Notes under the pieces: model-generated
Seen by the model: the letters and a program-made list of their open reading frames with translations, nothing else
The model's database searches: none
Told to the model about the DNA's origin: nothing
Assembly (NCBI GenBank): GCA_035705985.1
Contig: DASSVP010000104.1
Coordinates: 1 to 32,746, forward strand
DNA: 32,746 nucleotides
Origin: JACVRW01 sp035705985
Lineage (GTDB): Bacteria > Actinomycetota > Thermoleophilia > Solirubrobacterales > Thermoleophilaceae
Direction: 5' to 3'
In this document: positions 7,957-16,500 of the stretch, piece after piece
Layout of the letters: every line of letters begins with the position of its first letter
Position numbering within the stretch: position 1 is the stretch's first letter
Position numbers and translations under genes: made by a program

Positions 7957-9005
7957 TCGAGTGGATCGCGAACCCGCTCCGCGACCCCGCCTTCGAGGCG
8001 CGTGACGACGACGCGCCGGTCCGGTTCCACCGCGCGCTGCCGGGCTACGAGCCCACGCCGCTCGTGGACTCGCCGGAGCTGGCCGCTGAGTGGAACGTCG
8101 GGCGCGTGCTGCTGAAATTCGAGCGCGAGCGCTTCGGGCTGCCCGCCTTCAAGTTCCTCGGCGTGTCGTGGGCGGCGCAGCGGCTGCTCGGCGACCCACC
8201 GCACGACGACGGAATCGAGCTCGTCGCCGCGACCGACGGCAACCACGGGCGGGCCGTGGCGCGGGTCGCCCGGATGGCCGGACTGCGTGCGACGATCCTC
8301 GTGCCGGCCGGCACGGCGCAGGCGCGTATCGACGCAATTGCCTCCGAGGCCGCGACCGTCCGCGTGGTGGACGGCTCGTACGACGACGCGGTACGGCTCA
8401 GCGCGGAGCTGGCGGACAACCGCCGGCTGGTGCTCTCGGATACCTCGTGGCCGGGATACGAGGAGGTTCCGGGTTGGGTGATCGAGGGCTACGCCACGAT
8501 CTTCCACGAGGTCGACGACCAGGCGGGCGGCCCGGTGGACGTGGCGTTCGTGCCGATCGGCGTGGGCGCCCTCGCCGCGGCGGCGGCGCGGCACCTGGCG
8601 GGCTCGGCCCGGCTCGCCGGCATCGAGCCCGTCGCGGCCGCCTGCGTGCTCGAGTCCGCCCGCGCGGGCGAGATCACCGAGGTGCCCGGGCCGCACGGCT
8701 CGATCATGGCCGGGCTGAACGCCGGGCTGCCGTCGCTCGTGGCCTGGCCGCTCGTGAGCGGCGGCTTCGACGTGTTCTGCGCCGCCGAGGACGAGCTGGC
8801 GGTGGAGGGCACCCGACGCCTCCACGCGCTCGGGATCGAGGGCGGGGAGTGCTCGGGCGGCGCCGCGGGAGCGGCCGCGGCGCTGCTCGCCGATGAGGGC
8901 GCACGCGAGGCGCTCGGAGCGGGGCCGGAGAGCACCGTGCTCGTCCTTCTGACCGAGGGCGTCACGGACCCCGAGGCGTTCAGCCGGATCGTCACGGGCC
9001 GCTAG
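7953..9005 (+). CDS. Diaminopropionate ammonia-lyase-like PLP enzyme
   Basis: This is a fold-type II pyridoxal-phosphate enzyme, expected to eliminate ammonia from 2,3-diaminopropionate or a related amino acid. The 350-residue protein has FHRALPGYEPTPLV near the N-terminus, matching the DpaL/YgeX family better than threonine dehydratase. The FGLPAFKFLG motif holds the probable Schiff-base lysine K67. TDGNHGRAVA and a glycine-rich loop GVGALAAAA follow. The start is GTG 7953, overlapping the M20 stop by 4 bases. The TAG stop at 9003-9005 forms the first half of the next gene's TAGCCT hexamer. The length is somewhat below the roughly 400 residues of E. coli DpaL. Serine/threonine deaminase remains an alternative. 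Confidence 0.82.
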   Translation: MIEWIANPLRDPAFEARDDDAPVRFHRALPGYEPTPLVDSPELAAEWNVGRVLLKFERERFGLPAFKFLGVSWAAQRLLGDPPHDDGIELVAATDGNHGRAVARVARMAGLRATILVPAGTAQARIDAIASEAATVRVVDGSYDDAVRLSAELADNRRLVLSDTSWPGYEEVPGWVIEGYATIFHEVDDQAGGPVDVAFVPIGVGALAAAAARHLAGSARLAGIEPVAAACVLESARAGEITEVPGPHGSIMAGLNAGLPSLVAWPLVSGGFDVFCAAEDELAVEGTRRLHALGIEGGECSGGAAGAAAALLADEGAREALGAGPESTVLVLLTEGVTDPEAFSRIVTGR

Positions 9006-9015
9006 CCTCGAACGC
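9003..9015 (+). promoter_or_regulatory. -10 TAGCCT overlapping the upstream stop codon
   Basis: TAGCCT (9003-9008) contains the TAG stop of the lyase gene and ends 7 bases before ATG 9016. No Shine-Dalgarno is visible. Confidence 0.5.
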
Positions 9016-9675
9016 ATGCGCGTCGAGATCTGGTCGGACATCGCCTGCCCGTGGTGCTACATAGGAAAGCGCCGCTTCGAGGCGGCGCTTGCGCGCTTCG
9101 AGCATCGTGACGAGATGGAGGTCGTCTGGCGGAGCTTCGAGCTGGATCCGGGGGCGCCGGCCGAGCCCGAGGGCGATCTCGCGGAGGCGCTCGCCCGCAA
9201 GTACGGGTCGAGCGTCGAGCAGGTACAGGAGCGCTGGGAGGGCATGACCGCGATGGCGGCCGAGGACGGCCTCGACATGCGCTTCCACGACGTGCGGCGC
9301 GGCAACACCTTCGACGCCCATCGCCTCACGCACCTGGCCGCGGCGCATGGGCTCGGCGACGCGACGGTCGAGCGGCTGTTTCGCGCGCATCACACCGAGG
9401 GCGAGCTGCTGTCGGACCACACGGTCCTCGAGCGGCTCGCGGTGGAGGCCGGCCTGCCGGGGTCCGAGGTCGCGGAGGTGCTCGCGGACGACCGCTTCGC
9501 CGCCGAGGTGCGCGAGGACGAGCGCACGGCGGCCTCGCTCGGGATCACGGCAGTGCCGTTCTTCGTGATCGACCGTGCGATGGGCGCATCCGGCGCCCAC
9601 CCGCCCGAGGTCCTGCTCCAGCTGCTCGGGCGCGGCTGGGCCGCGCGCGCCGATCAGACGGCGCGCGTCTCGTAA
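9016..9675 (+). CDS. DsbA-family oxidoreductase (FrnE-like)
   Basis: This is a cytoplasmic thioredoxin-fold protein with an inserted helical domain. The 219-residue protein starts directly in the first strand (MRVEIWSDIACPWCYIG), with the CPWC active site at C11-C14. The cis-proline loop is TAVPFFVID near the end, preceded by ASLGI. NTFDAHRLTHLA and HTEGELLSD are typical of the FrnE/2-hydroxychromene isomerase branch. There is no signal peptide, so it is not a periplasmic DsbA. The likely role is thiol-disulfide chemistry or polyketide-type isomerisation; the family does not fix the substrate. Its 3' end overlaps the convergent SRPBCC gene by 22 bases. Confidence 0.92.
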   Translation: MRVEIWSDIACPWCYIGKRRFEAALARFEHRDEMEVVWRSFELDPGAPAEPEGDLAEALARKYGSSVEQVQERWEGMTAMAAEDGLDMRFHDVRRGNTFDAHRLTHLAAAHGLGDATVERLFRAHHTEGELLSDHTVLERLAVEAGLPGSEVAEVLADDRFAAEVREDERTAASLGITAVPFFVIDRAMGASGAHPPEVLLQLLGRGWAARADQTARVS

Positions 9676-10160
9676 CCGGCGCGGATCCGGTCCCAGTCGG
9701 GCTTGTGGACCTCGCTCCAGCTCGGCCAGTCGATCGTGCCGCCGTCGAGCACCTCCTCCAGATGGTCGAGGTGGATGTGCCAGCCGGAGAGGACCTCGAG
9801 CTCGTACTCCTCCGGTAGCTGTGCCTCGGCGGTGAAGGTGAGGAGCGTGCCGTGATCGTCTGGCTCGAGCTCCCAGCGGAGGCGACCGTGGATGTCTGTA
9901 TCGAACTCCACGAGCCGGGGTGGGTCGAGCGCGGTCACGGTGCCGCGCGCGACGGCGGTGTTGCCCTCCTCGTCGGTGTTCTGCCACCTCAGCACGACGC
10001 GACCGCCCTCACGGAGCTCCAGCTCGGCCAGCGCGAGCCACGCTGCGATTTCGTCCGGCTCGGTGAGCGCTCGCCACACGCGCTCGACCGGATGGCGGAG
10101 CCGCCGCTCGAAGCGGATCAGCTGATGGTCGCCACGGCGCTCGAGGGTCCCGTCGTTCAT
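9654..10160 (-). CDS. SRPBCC/AHSA1-domain protein
   Basis: This 168-residue protein belongs to the START/Bet v1-like helix-grip fold, which binds hydrophobic ligands. The family start is clear: a short N-terminus, then IRFERRLRHPVERVWRALTEPDEIAAW, the hallmark opening of AHSA1-like proteins. Later segments include GTVTALDPPRLVEF and HLDHLEEVLDG. Its ATG overlaps the ArsR stop by 4 bases (ATGA, 10157-10160), so the two are coupled. ArsR plus SRPBCC pairs are common in actinobacteria, but the ligand is usually unknown. It converges with the DsbA-family gene, overlapping by 22 bases. Confidence 0.9.
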   Translation of the reverse strand: MNDGTLERRGDHQLIRFERRLRHPVERVWRALTEPDEIAAWLALAELELREGGRVVLRWQNTDEEGNTAVARGTVTALDPPRLVEFDTDIHGRLRWELEPDDHGTLLTFTAEAQLPEEYELEVLSGWHIHLDHLEEVLDGGTIDWPSWSEVHKPDWDRIRAGYETRAV

Positions 10161-10483
10161 GAGTCCTCCATTTCGTCAAGATGTCGTTCGAGGGCGTCGA
10201 GCCGGCCGCCCCAGAGCTCGCGATAGGGCGCGAGCCAGGCGTCCAGCTCCGCGAGCGGCTCGGCCCGCAGCCCGTACCAGCGCCGCCGCCCCTCGGGCCT
10301 GACGCTGACCAGGCCGGCCTCGCGAAGCACCCGCAGGTGCTTCGACACGCCGGGCTGGCTGAGGCCGAGGCGCTCGACCAGCTCGCCGACGCCGCGCTCG
10401 CCGTCCCGAAGCAGCTCGAGGATGCGACGCCGCATCGGCTCGGACAGGGCATCGAAGGTGGCGGCAGCGGCGGCAGCGGACAC
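10157..10483 (-). CDS. ArsR-family transcriptional regulator
   Basis: This is a small winged-helix repressor of 108 residues. The helix-turn-helix spans about residues 32-59 (VGELVERLGLSQPGVSKHL, then REAGLV), followed by the wing GRRRWYGL. It has no cysteine, so classical metal sensing through cysteine thiolates is unlikely; the linked SRPBCC protein may sense or handle the ligand. An ATG at 10492 is also in frame. GTG 10483 is preferred because TAATAT (10491-10496) lies 7 bases upstream and because homologues usually open with an alanine-rich run just before TFDAL. It is divergent from the small secreted protein, and the gap could hold its own operator. Confidence 0.9.
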   Translation of the reverse strand: MSAAAAAATFDALSEPMRRRILELLRDGERGVGELVERLGLSQPGVSKHLRVLREAGLVSVRPEGRRRWYGLRAEPLAELDAWLAPYRELWGGRLDALERHLDEMEDS

Positions 10484-10533
10484 GGGAAACATATTACCGA
10501 ACAGTTATGTATCTGCGTGGCAACATCTGCGCC
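10484..10533. promoter_or_regulatory. Divergent promoter region ArsR / secreted protein
   Basis: The minus-strand TAATAT (10491-10496) lies 7 bases before GTG 10483; a weaker ATAACT (10503-10508) would serve ATG 10492. On the plus strand CAACAT (10521-10526) is 7 bases before ATG 10534. The unusually AT-rich stretch 10491-10508 has an imperfect dyad (ATAAC ... GTAAT) and is a candidate ArsR operator. Confidence 0.4.
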
Positions 10534-10920
10534 ATGCGAGCACCAGCCGCCCTCACAGCAGCCGCCATCGCCGCTCTCGCCGCCGCCGCTTCCGTGCCCG
10601 CGCAGACCGCGCAAACCGTCACCGCCGCGCCAACGGTGGTGGACTCGACTGCGGTGCAGACGGTGCGCGGCCGCAACTGGCCCGTCTTCGAGAACTGCTC
10701 GCGCACCATCCGCGCGTTCGTGCGCAGCGACCAGAACTCCGCGCCGATCGCGCAGCGGCACATTCCCGACAGCGGCAGCTTCACGTTCCGCTGGATCCCG
10801 CGGAACAAGAACGTCGGGCCGGGGCGCTGGCGGCTCGTCGTCCGCATGCGCTGCGAGAGCGGCAGGGACGGGTCGACCTTCTTCGTGAGGGCCGGCACGG
10901 CGATACGCGTTCGCCCCTAG
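10534..10920 (+). CDS. Small secreted protein of unknown function
   Basis: I do not recognise this 128-residue protein. It opens with a long Ala-rich hydrophobic segment (residues 3-20), ending in a probable signal-peptidase site near VPA-QT at about residue 23. The predicted mature part is about 105 residues with two cysteines, C55 and C107, that could form one disulfide. The alternation of short hydrophobic strands (FTFRWIP, RLVVRMRC, TFFVRAGTAIRV) suggests a small beta-sandwich. The ATG at 10534 was chosen over one at 10507 because only the shorter form begins with a clean signal peptide. The divergent ArsR regulator may control it. The assignment as a secreted protein is fairly sure; its function is open. 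Confidence 0.75.
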   Translation: MRAPAALTAAAIAALAAAASVPAQTAQTVTAAPTVVDSTAVQTVRGRNWPVFENCSRTIRAFVRSDQNSAPIAQRHIPDSGSFTFRWIPRNKNVGPGRWRLVVRMRCESGRDGSTFFVRAGTAIRVRP

Positions 10921-10960
10921 CGGCGCTTTCGCACAAGCGGCTTCCGACCGGGCCTCGTCC

Positions 10961-10974
10961 TAGCTTGGCCGCCC
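10961..10974 (+). promoter_or_regulatory. Leaderless-type -10 (TAGCTT, 10961-10966)
   Basis: TAGCTT ends 8 bases before TTG 10975, with no Shine-Dalgarno. It supports the non-canonical TTG start of the helicase gene. Confidence 0.5.
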
Positions 10975-12549
10975 TTGACCGTTGCCGTCCAAGAGCGCCC
11001 GCTCCGCGCGTGGCAGCGTGAGGCCGCGGCCGCTGTGGCGGCGCACCGTGGCACGAGCTTCCTGGCCTCCGCCACTCCGGCGGCCGGGAAGACGACCCTC
11101 GGCCTGCACGTCGCGCGTGAGCTGCTCGCGAGCGGCCGCGTGGAGCGCGTGGTAGTGGCCGGTCCCACCACCCACATCTGCCGGCAGTGGGCGGCCGCCG
11201 CCGCGCGCTACGGGATCGACCTCGAGCCGAACCGCTCGAACGCCGAGGGGCCCGAGCCCCGCGACCGGCACGGCATCGCGGTCACCTACCAGACGATCGC
11301 CGCCGGGCCCAAGCGCCACGCCCGCGCGGCGCGGCGCCCCACGCTCCTGATCGCGGACGAGCCGCACCACATGGGCGACCACGCGGCCTGGGGTGCCCGC
11401 ACGCGCGAGGCGTTCGGCGGCGCGGGCTTCCGGCTGCTGCTGTCGGGCACCCCGTTCCGCTCGGACAGCGCCCCGATCCCGTGGGTCGAATACGACGACG
11501 ACGGCGTCAGCCGCGCCGACTACGTTTACGGCTACGCCCGGGCGCTCGTGGACGGCGTCTGCCGCCCGATCACGTTCCTCCCCTACGACGGCGAGATGGA
11601 GTGGAGGAGCGACGGCAGGCTGCGCAGGGCAAGCTTCGACGAGGTGCTGCCCACCGCCGAGTCGGCCCGCCGGCTGCGCACGGCGCTCGACCCGGCGGGC
11701 GACTGGATGGGGGAGGTGCTCCGCGACGCGGACGCCCGCCTGACCGAGGTCCGCACCGTTCACCACGACGCCGGCGGCCTCGTGCTCGCGTCCGACCAGG
11801 AGCACGCCCGCGCGATCGCGGCCCGGCTCACCCGCATCGCCGGCGAGGCCGCGGAGCTCGTCATGAGCGACGAGCCGGCCGCGAGCGCGCGGCTCGCCGA
11901 GTTCAGCGCGTCGAGGCGGCGCTGGCTCGTGTCGGTGCTGATGGTGTCCGAGGGAGTGGACATCCCGCGGCTGCGCGTGGGCGTGTACGCCACGGCCGCG
12001 CGCACCGAGCTGTTCTTCCGCCAGGTCGTGGGCCGCTTCATCCGGCGCACGCCGTCGCCGCCGCGCCAGATGAGCTACCTGCTGCTGCCGGCCGACGCGC
12101 GCCTGACCCGGCTCGCGGTCCAGATCGAGGAGGAGCGCCGGCACGCGCTCGAGCTGCTCGGGCAGGACGCCGACGAGCCGGTCGGGCTGGAGCCGGTCCG
12201 CCGCGCCGAGAGTCCGGGCTTCGAGGCGCTGAGCTCCACCGCCGCGCAGCTCAACGAGGCCATCCTGACTCAGACGACGATGCAGCTGTTCGCGACGGAG
12301 GACGCGCAGGCGCCTGCCGCGAGGCCCGCTGCGCCGAGGGTGCCGGGCGAAAGCGCCCACGCGGTCAGGGAGAGGCTGCGAACGGAGCGGGCGCGGCTGG
12401 TTCGGCTCGTGTCCGGCCGAACACGGGAGCAGCATCGAGTGATACATGCGCGCGTCAACCGTGCAACGGGAGCGCGCTCGGTGGGGGCGGCCACCCGGGA
12501 GGAGCTCGAGCGCGGCAACGAGCTGCTGCGGCGCGAACTGCGGCGATAG
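10975..12549 (+). CDS. DEAD/DEAH-box superfamily 2 helicase
   Basis: This is a 524-residue nucleic-acid translocase. It opens with the Q-tip-like LRAWQREA, then a P-loop ATPAAGKTT (33-41). Motif II is DEPHH (128-132), a variant of DEAH/DECH. Motif III is LLSGTPFRSD, the second RecA domain has VSVLMVSEGVDIPRL, and motif VI is QVVGRFIRR. This core resembles restriction-type or UvrB/Rad25-like helicases. About 150 residues follow the core (from about 370), Arg/Glu-rich and possibly helical, and of unknown role. No nuclease or methyltransferase partner is nearby, so a restriction system is not supported. The start is TTG 10975, with TAGCTT 8 bases upstream. A perfect 9-base inverted repeat begins 10 bases after its stop. 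Confidence 0.88.
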   Translation: MTVAVQERPLRAWQREAAAAVAAHRGTSFLASATPAAGKTTLGLHVARELLASGRVERVVVAGPTTHICRQWAAAAARYGIDLEPNRSNAEGPEPRDRHGIAVTYQTIAAGPKRHARAARRPTLLIADEPHHMGDHAAWGARTREAFGGAGFRLLLSGTPFRSDSAPIPWVEYDDDGVSRADYVYGYARALVDGVCRPITFLPYDGEMEWRSDGRLRRASFDEVLPTAESARRLRTALDPAGDWMGEVLRDADARLTEVRTVHHDAGGLVLASDQEHARAIAARLTRIAGEAAELVMSDEPAASARLAEFSASRRRWLVSVLMVSEGVDIPRLRVGVYATAARTELFFRQVVGRFIRRTPSPPRQMSYLLLPADARLTRLAVQIEEERRHALELLGQDADEPVGLEPVRRAESPGFEALSSTAAQLNEAILTQTTMQLFATEDAQAPAARPAAPRVPGESAHAVRERLRTERARLVRLVSGRTREQHRVIHARVNRATGARSVGAATREELERGNELLRRELRR

Positions 12550-12559
12550 AGGGGGACTC

Positions 12560-12596
12560 TCCGAAGTTGACCGTGCTATGCGCGGCTAACTTCGGA
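12560..12596 (+). terminator. Inverted repeat, probable terminator or regulatory stem
   Basis: The arms TCCGAAGTT (12560-12568) and AACTTCGGA (12588-12596) match perfectly. Inside them CCG (12571-12573) and CGG (12583-12585) can extend the stem. There is no T-run behind it, so it would be an actinobacterial U-less terminator of the helicase gene. A binding site for a regulator of the SDR gene is an alternative. Confidence 0.4.
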
Positions 12597-12643
12597 AGGT
12601 CCCACCTCAATGCTCGTAGTTTCGGCCGCCAGGCGCATTCGAG

Positions 12644-12655
12644 TAGCGTCGTCCC
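12644..12655 (+). promoter_or_regulatory. Leaderless-type -10 (TAGCGT, 12644-12649)
   Basis: TAGCGT ends 6 bases before ATG 12656, with no Shine-Dalgarno. It is one of the cleanest examples of the pattern. Confidence 0.55.
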
Positions 12656-13564
12656 ATGGCGGATGGGTGGGACGCCTCCCGGATTCCCGGCCAGACCGGC
12701 CGCGTTGCGGTCGTGACCGGCGCCAACAGCGGGCTCGGGCTCGTAACCGCGCGCGAGCTGGCGCGGGCGGGCGCGCAGGTGGTGCTCGCCTGTCGGAACC
12801 TCGAGAAGGGGCGCGCGGCGCTCGCGGACGTAGGGCGCGCCGCGACCGGACCCGCGCCCGAGCTCGAGGAGCTCGACCTCGCGAGCCTCGACTCGGTCCG
12901 CGCATTCGCCGAGCGCTTCCGCTCGAAGCACGACAGGCTCGACCTCCTGGTCAACAACGCCGGCGTGATGGCGCCGCCGCGGCGCAGGACGGCTGACGGC
13001 TTCGAGCTCCAGTTCGGCACGAACCACCTCGGCCACTTCGCCCTGACCGGGCTCCTCCTGCCCGCGATGGAGGGCCGCGAGGACGCGCGGGTGGTCACCT
13101 TGTCGAGCAACGCGCACAAGTTCGGACGGATCGCGTTCGACAACCTGAGCGGCGACCGCCGCTACTTCCGCTGGCGCGCCTACGGGCAGTCGAAGCTGGC
13201 GAACCTGCTGTTCGCGCTCGAGCTCGACCGCCGGCTCCGCGCGTCCGGCTCGACGGTGAAGAGCCTCGCTGCACATCCGGGCTACGCCGCAACGAACCTC
13301 CAGAGCGCCGCCGCGCCGCTCGTCGACCGGCTGGTGATGAAGCTCGGCAACGCGACGGTTGCCCAGAACGACGAGATGGGCGCCCTGCCGCAGCTGTACG
13401 CGGCCACCGAGCCCGGGCTCGAGGGCGGGACCTATGTGGGACCGGACGGTCCCGGGGAGCAGCGCGGCTATCCGACGACCGTGAGGCCGAGCGGCGCCGC
13501 CCGCGACGAGCGCGCCGCCCGCCGCCTCTGGGAAGTGAGCGAGGAGCTCACGGGCGTTCGATGA
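12656..13564 (+). CDS. Short-chain dehydrogenase/reductase (retinol dehydrogenase-like)
   Basis: This NAD(P)-dependent oxidoreductase of 302 residues has the classical SDR features. The cofactor loop is TGANSGLG, the stabilising motif is NNAGVM, the substrate-loop motif is FGTNHLGHF, the catalytic serine lies in VVTLSSNAH and the active site is YGQSK (Y-x-x-x-K). The C-terminal part (AAHPGYAATNLQ, then YVGPDG) resembles the retinol dehydrogenase/WW-domain oxidoreductase-like SDRs common in actinobacteria. The substrate is unknown; a hydrophobic alcohol or ketone is likely. Its last 17 bases overlap the convergent glutamate dehydrogenase gene. Confidence 0.93.
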   Translation: MADGWDASRIPGQTGRVAVVTGANSGLGLVTARELARAGAQVVLACRNLEKGRAALADVGRAATGPAPELEELDLASLDSVRAFAERFRSKHDRLDLLVNNAGVMAPPRRRTADGFELQFGTNHLGHFALTGLLLPAMEGREDARVVTLSSNAHKFGRIAFDNLSGDRRYFRWRAYGQSKLANLLFALELDRRLRASGSTVKSLAAHPGYAATNLQSAAAPLVDRLVMKLGNATVAQNDEMGALPQLYAATEPGLEGGTYVGPDGPGEQRGYPTTVRPSGAARDERAARRLWEVSEELTGVR

Positions 13565-16500
13565 GGTTGCGCATCTCGCGCACGGCGACGGGCAGCGTCG
13601 TCAGGTCGTAGCTCTGGCCGCTGCGGATGTCGCCGAGCGTCTGCAGCGCCCGGCCCGAGCCGGGATTCCCCTCGATCCACTCGTCCACTAGCTCGTCGGC
13701 GTTCGGATCCGGGCCGGCGGAGCGCAGGACGTCGGTCGTCAGTGCCCGGTGGATCGCATAGATGTCGTCGCGCAGGGCGGCGCGGGCACGCGCGCGCCAG
13801 CGGTTGTCCCGCGGCAGCGCCACGACGCGGTCGCGCAGCCAGTGAAGCCCGAGCCTGTGCCCGAGCCGGAAGTGCACGGCGCCGACCGCGTCCACGCGCA
13901 ACCCCGTCTCGTCCGAGACGGTCACGATGTCGAGCGTGGCGAACATCGTCGCCAGCGCGGCCACGCGGGCGGCGAGGTCCTCCGGGACGCCGCGCTCCCG
14001 CAGCTCGTCCGCGTAGCGCGCCAGCGGCTGGGCGTCCTCGGGCGAGAGCAGGCGCGCGACCGACGCGTACAGCAGCATCGCCCCGGGTCGGAAGTGCTCG
14101 ACGGTGGAGGCGATGTCGAGCTGCCGCGGGCGGTTGCCGAGCAGCCAACGTGACGCGCGCTCCACGAGCTTGCGGCCCTCGAGCAACAGCTCGATCTGAA
14201 CGGACGCGTCGCAGCGGTTGTCGAGCGCCTCGATCTCCGCCCACAGCGGCCGCATCTCGAAGATCTCGCGCGCGCACGCATAGGCGCGCGCGATCTGCGA
14301 GGCGGGTGCGCCGGTCTCCTCGTGCAGGCGGAAGGCGAACGTCGTGCCACCGCCGTGCAGCATGTTGTTCACCACCTGCGTGGCGACGATCTGGCGCGCG
14401 AGCCGGTGCGAGCGGATCTGCTCGCCGAACCGTTCCGGCAGCGGGGCCGGGAAGTAGCGCTCGAGCTCGTCCGAGAGATACGGGTCCTCCGGGACGTCCG
14501 AGTCGAGCAGCGCCTCGTGCAGGTCGATCTTGCTGTGGGCGAGCAGGGCCGCGAACTCAGGCCGCGTGAGGCCCCCGTCGGCGCGCTTGCGCTCGTCGAT
14601 CTCCTCGTCGTCCGGGAGCGCCTCCAGCTCGCGGTTGAGGCTGCGGCGCGACTCGAGGAAGCGCAGGAAGCGCTGATGCACGTCGACCATGCTCGCCGCG
14701 TTGGTCACGGCGAGGCTGAGCGTCTCGGCCTGCTCGTAGTTGTCCTGGAGGACGAGCGCGGCCACGTCATCGGTCATCTCGACGAGCAGCCCGTTGCGCT
14801 GCTTCTCCGTGAGGTCGCCCGCCTCGACGACCGTGTCGAGCAGGATCTTGATGTTCACCTCACGGTCCGAGCAGTCGACCCCGCCGGAGTTGTCGATCGC
14901 GTCGGTGTTGACCCTTCCGCCGGCCAGCGCGTACTCCACGCGGCCGAGCTGGGTCAGCCCCAGGTTGCCGCCCTCGCCGACCACCTTCGCGCGCAGGTCC
15001 GCGGCGTCGACCCGCACGGCGTCGTTCGCCTTGTCGCCCACGTCCCCGTGGCGCTCGGAGGAGGCCTTCACGTAGGTCCCGATGCCGCCGTTCCAGAGCA
15101 GGTCCACCGGCGCCCTCAGGAGCCCCTGCACCAGCTCGTTCGGCTTCAGCGCCTCCGCCTCGATGCCGAGCGCCTCGCGCGCCTGCGGCGACAGCGGGAT
15201 GGATTTCGCGGCGCGGTCGAATACGCCGCCGCCGTCGGAGATCAGCTCGGTGTCGTAGTCGTCCCACGAGGAGCCCGGGAGCTCGAACAGGCGCTCACGC
15301 TCCTCGTAGCTCCGCTCGGCGTCCGGCTTCGGGTCGATGAACACGTGACGGTGGTTGAACGCACCGACCAGCCGGATGTGGCGCGACAGCAGCATGCCGT
15401 TCCCGAACACGTCGCCCGACATGTCGCCGATGCCGACGACCGTGAGGTCCTGCGACTGCACGTCGTGCCCGAGCTCGCGGAAGTGGCGTTTGACTGACTC
15501 CCAAGCGCCGCGGGCCGTGATCCCCATCTTCTTGTGGTCGTAGCCCGTCGACCCCCCGGACGCGAACGCGTCCCCTAGCCAGAAGCCCTCCTCGAGCGCG
15601 ATCCCGTTGGCGATGTCCGAGAACGTCGCCGTGCCCTTGTCGGCGGCCACGACGAGATAAGGGTCGTCCCCGTCGTACCGCACGACGCCCGCGGGAGGCA
15701 CGATCTCGCCGCCGTCGATGTCGTCCGTCAAATCGAGCAGGCCGCGGATGAACGTCTGGTAGCAGGCCACCACCTCCTCCGGCAGGTCCTGCCGTTTCGG
15801 CGGCGGCCGCTTGACCACGAAGCCGCCCTTGGCGCCCACCGGGACGATCACCGCGTTCTTCACCATCTGAGCCTTCATCAGGCCCAGCACCTCGGTCCTG
15901 AAGTCCTCCCGGCGATCCGACCAGCGGATGCCGCCGCGGGCAACCGGGCCGCCGCGGAGGTGCACGCCCTCCGTGCGCGGGGAGTACACGAAGATCTCGT
16001 AGCGTGGCCGCGGCTGGGGGAGCCAGCGCAGGCTCGACGGGTCCAGCTTGAAGGACATGTGGCCGGCCGGCTCGGCCTGCCCCGTGTGGAAGTAGCTCGT
16101 CCGCAGCATCGCGCGGATCACGTCGAGGAACATCCGCAGGATCTGGTCCTGGTCGAGGCTCTCGACCGCTTCGATCGCCTTCTCGATGCCCGCTGCCACC
16201 TCCTCGGCGTCCTCACGGTCGCTGCGGCGCGGGTCGAAGCGCGCCTGGAAGAGCGCCACGAGCAGCCGTGCGATGGCGGGGTGCGAAACGAGCGCCTGCT
16301 CCACGTAGCGATCGCTGAAGGTGATCCGCGCCTGGCGGAGGTACTTGCCGATGGCGCGCAGGACGGTGATCTCGCGCCAGCTGAGCGCCGCGCCGAGCAC
16401 GAGCCGGTTGTAGGCGTCGTTCTCGACCTGGCCGCGCCACGCCCGCACGAACGTGTCCTGGAAGCTCTCGCGGACGGTGTCCGTGTCGAGCCCGCCCTCG

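Noticed and set aside
10975..12549. Restriction-modification or phage-defence reading of the second helicase
   Set aside because: No nuclease, methyltransferase or specificity gene flanks it. Neighbours are a secreted protein and an SDR.
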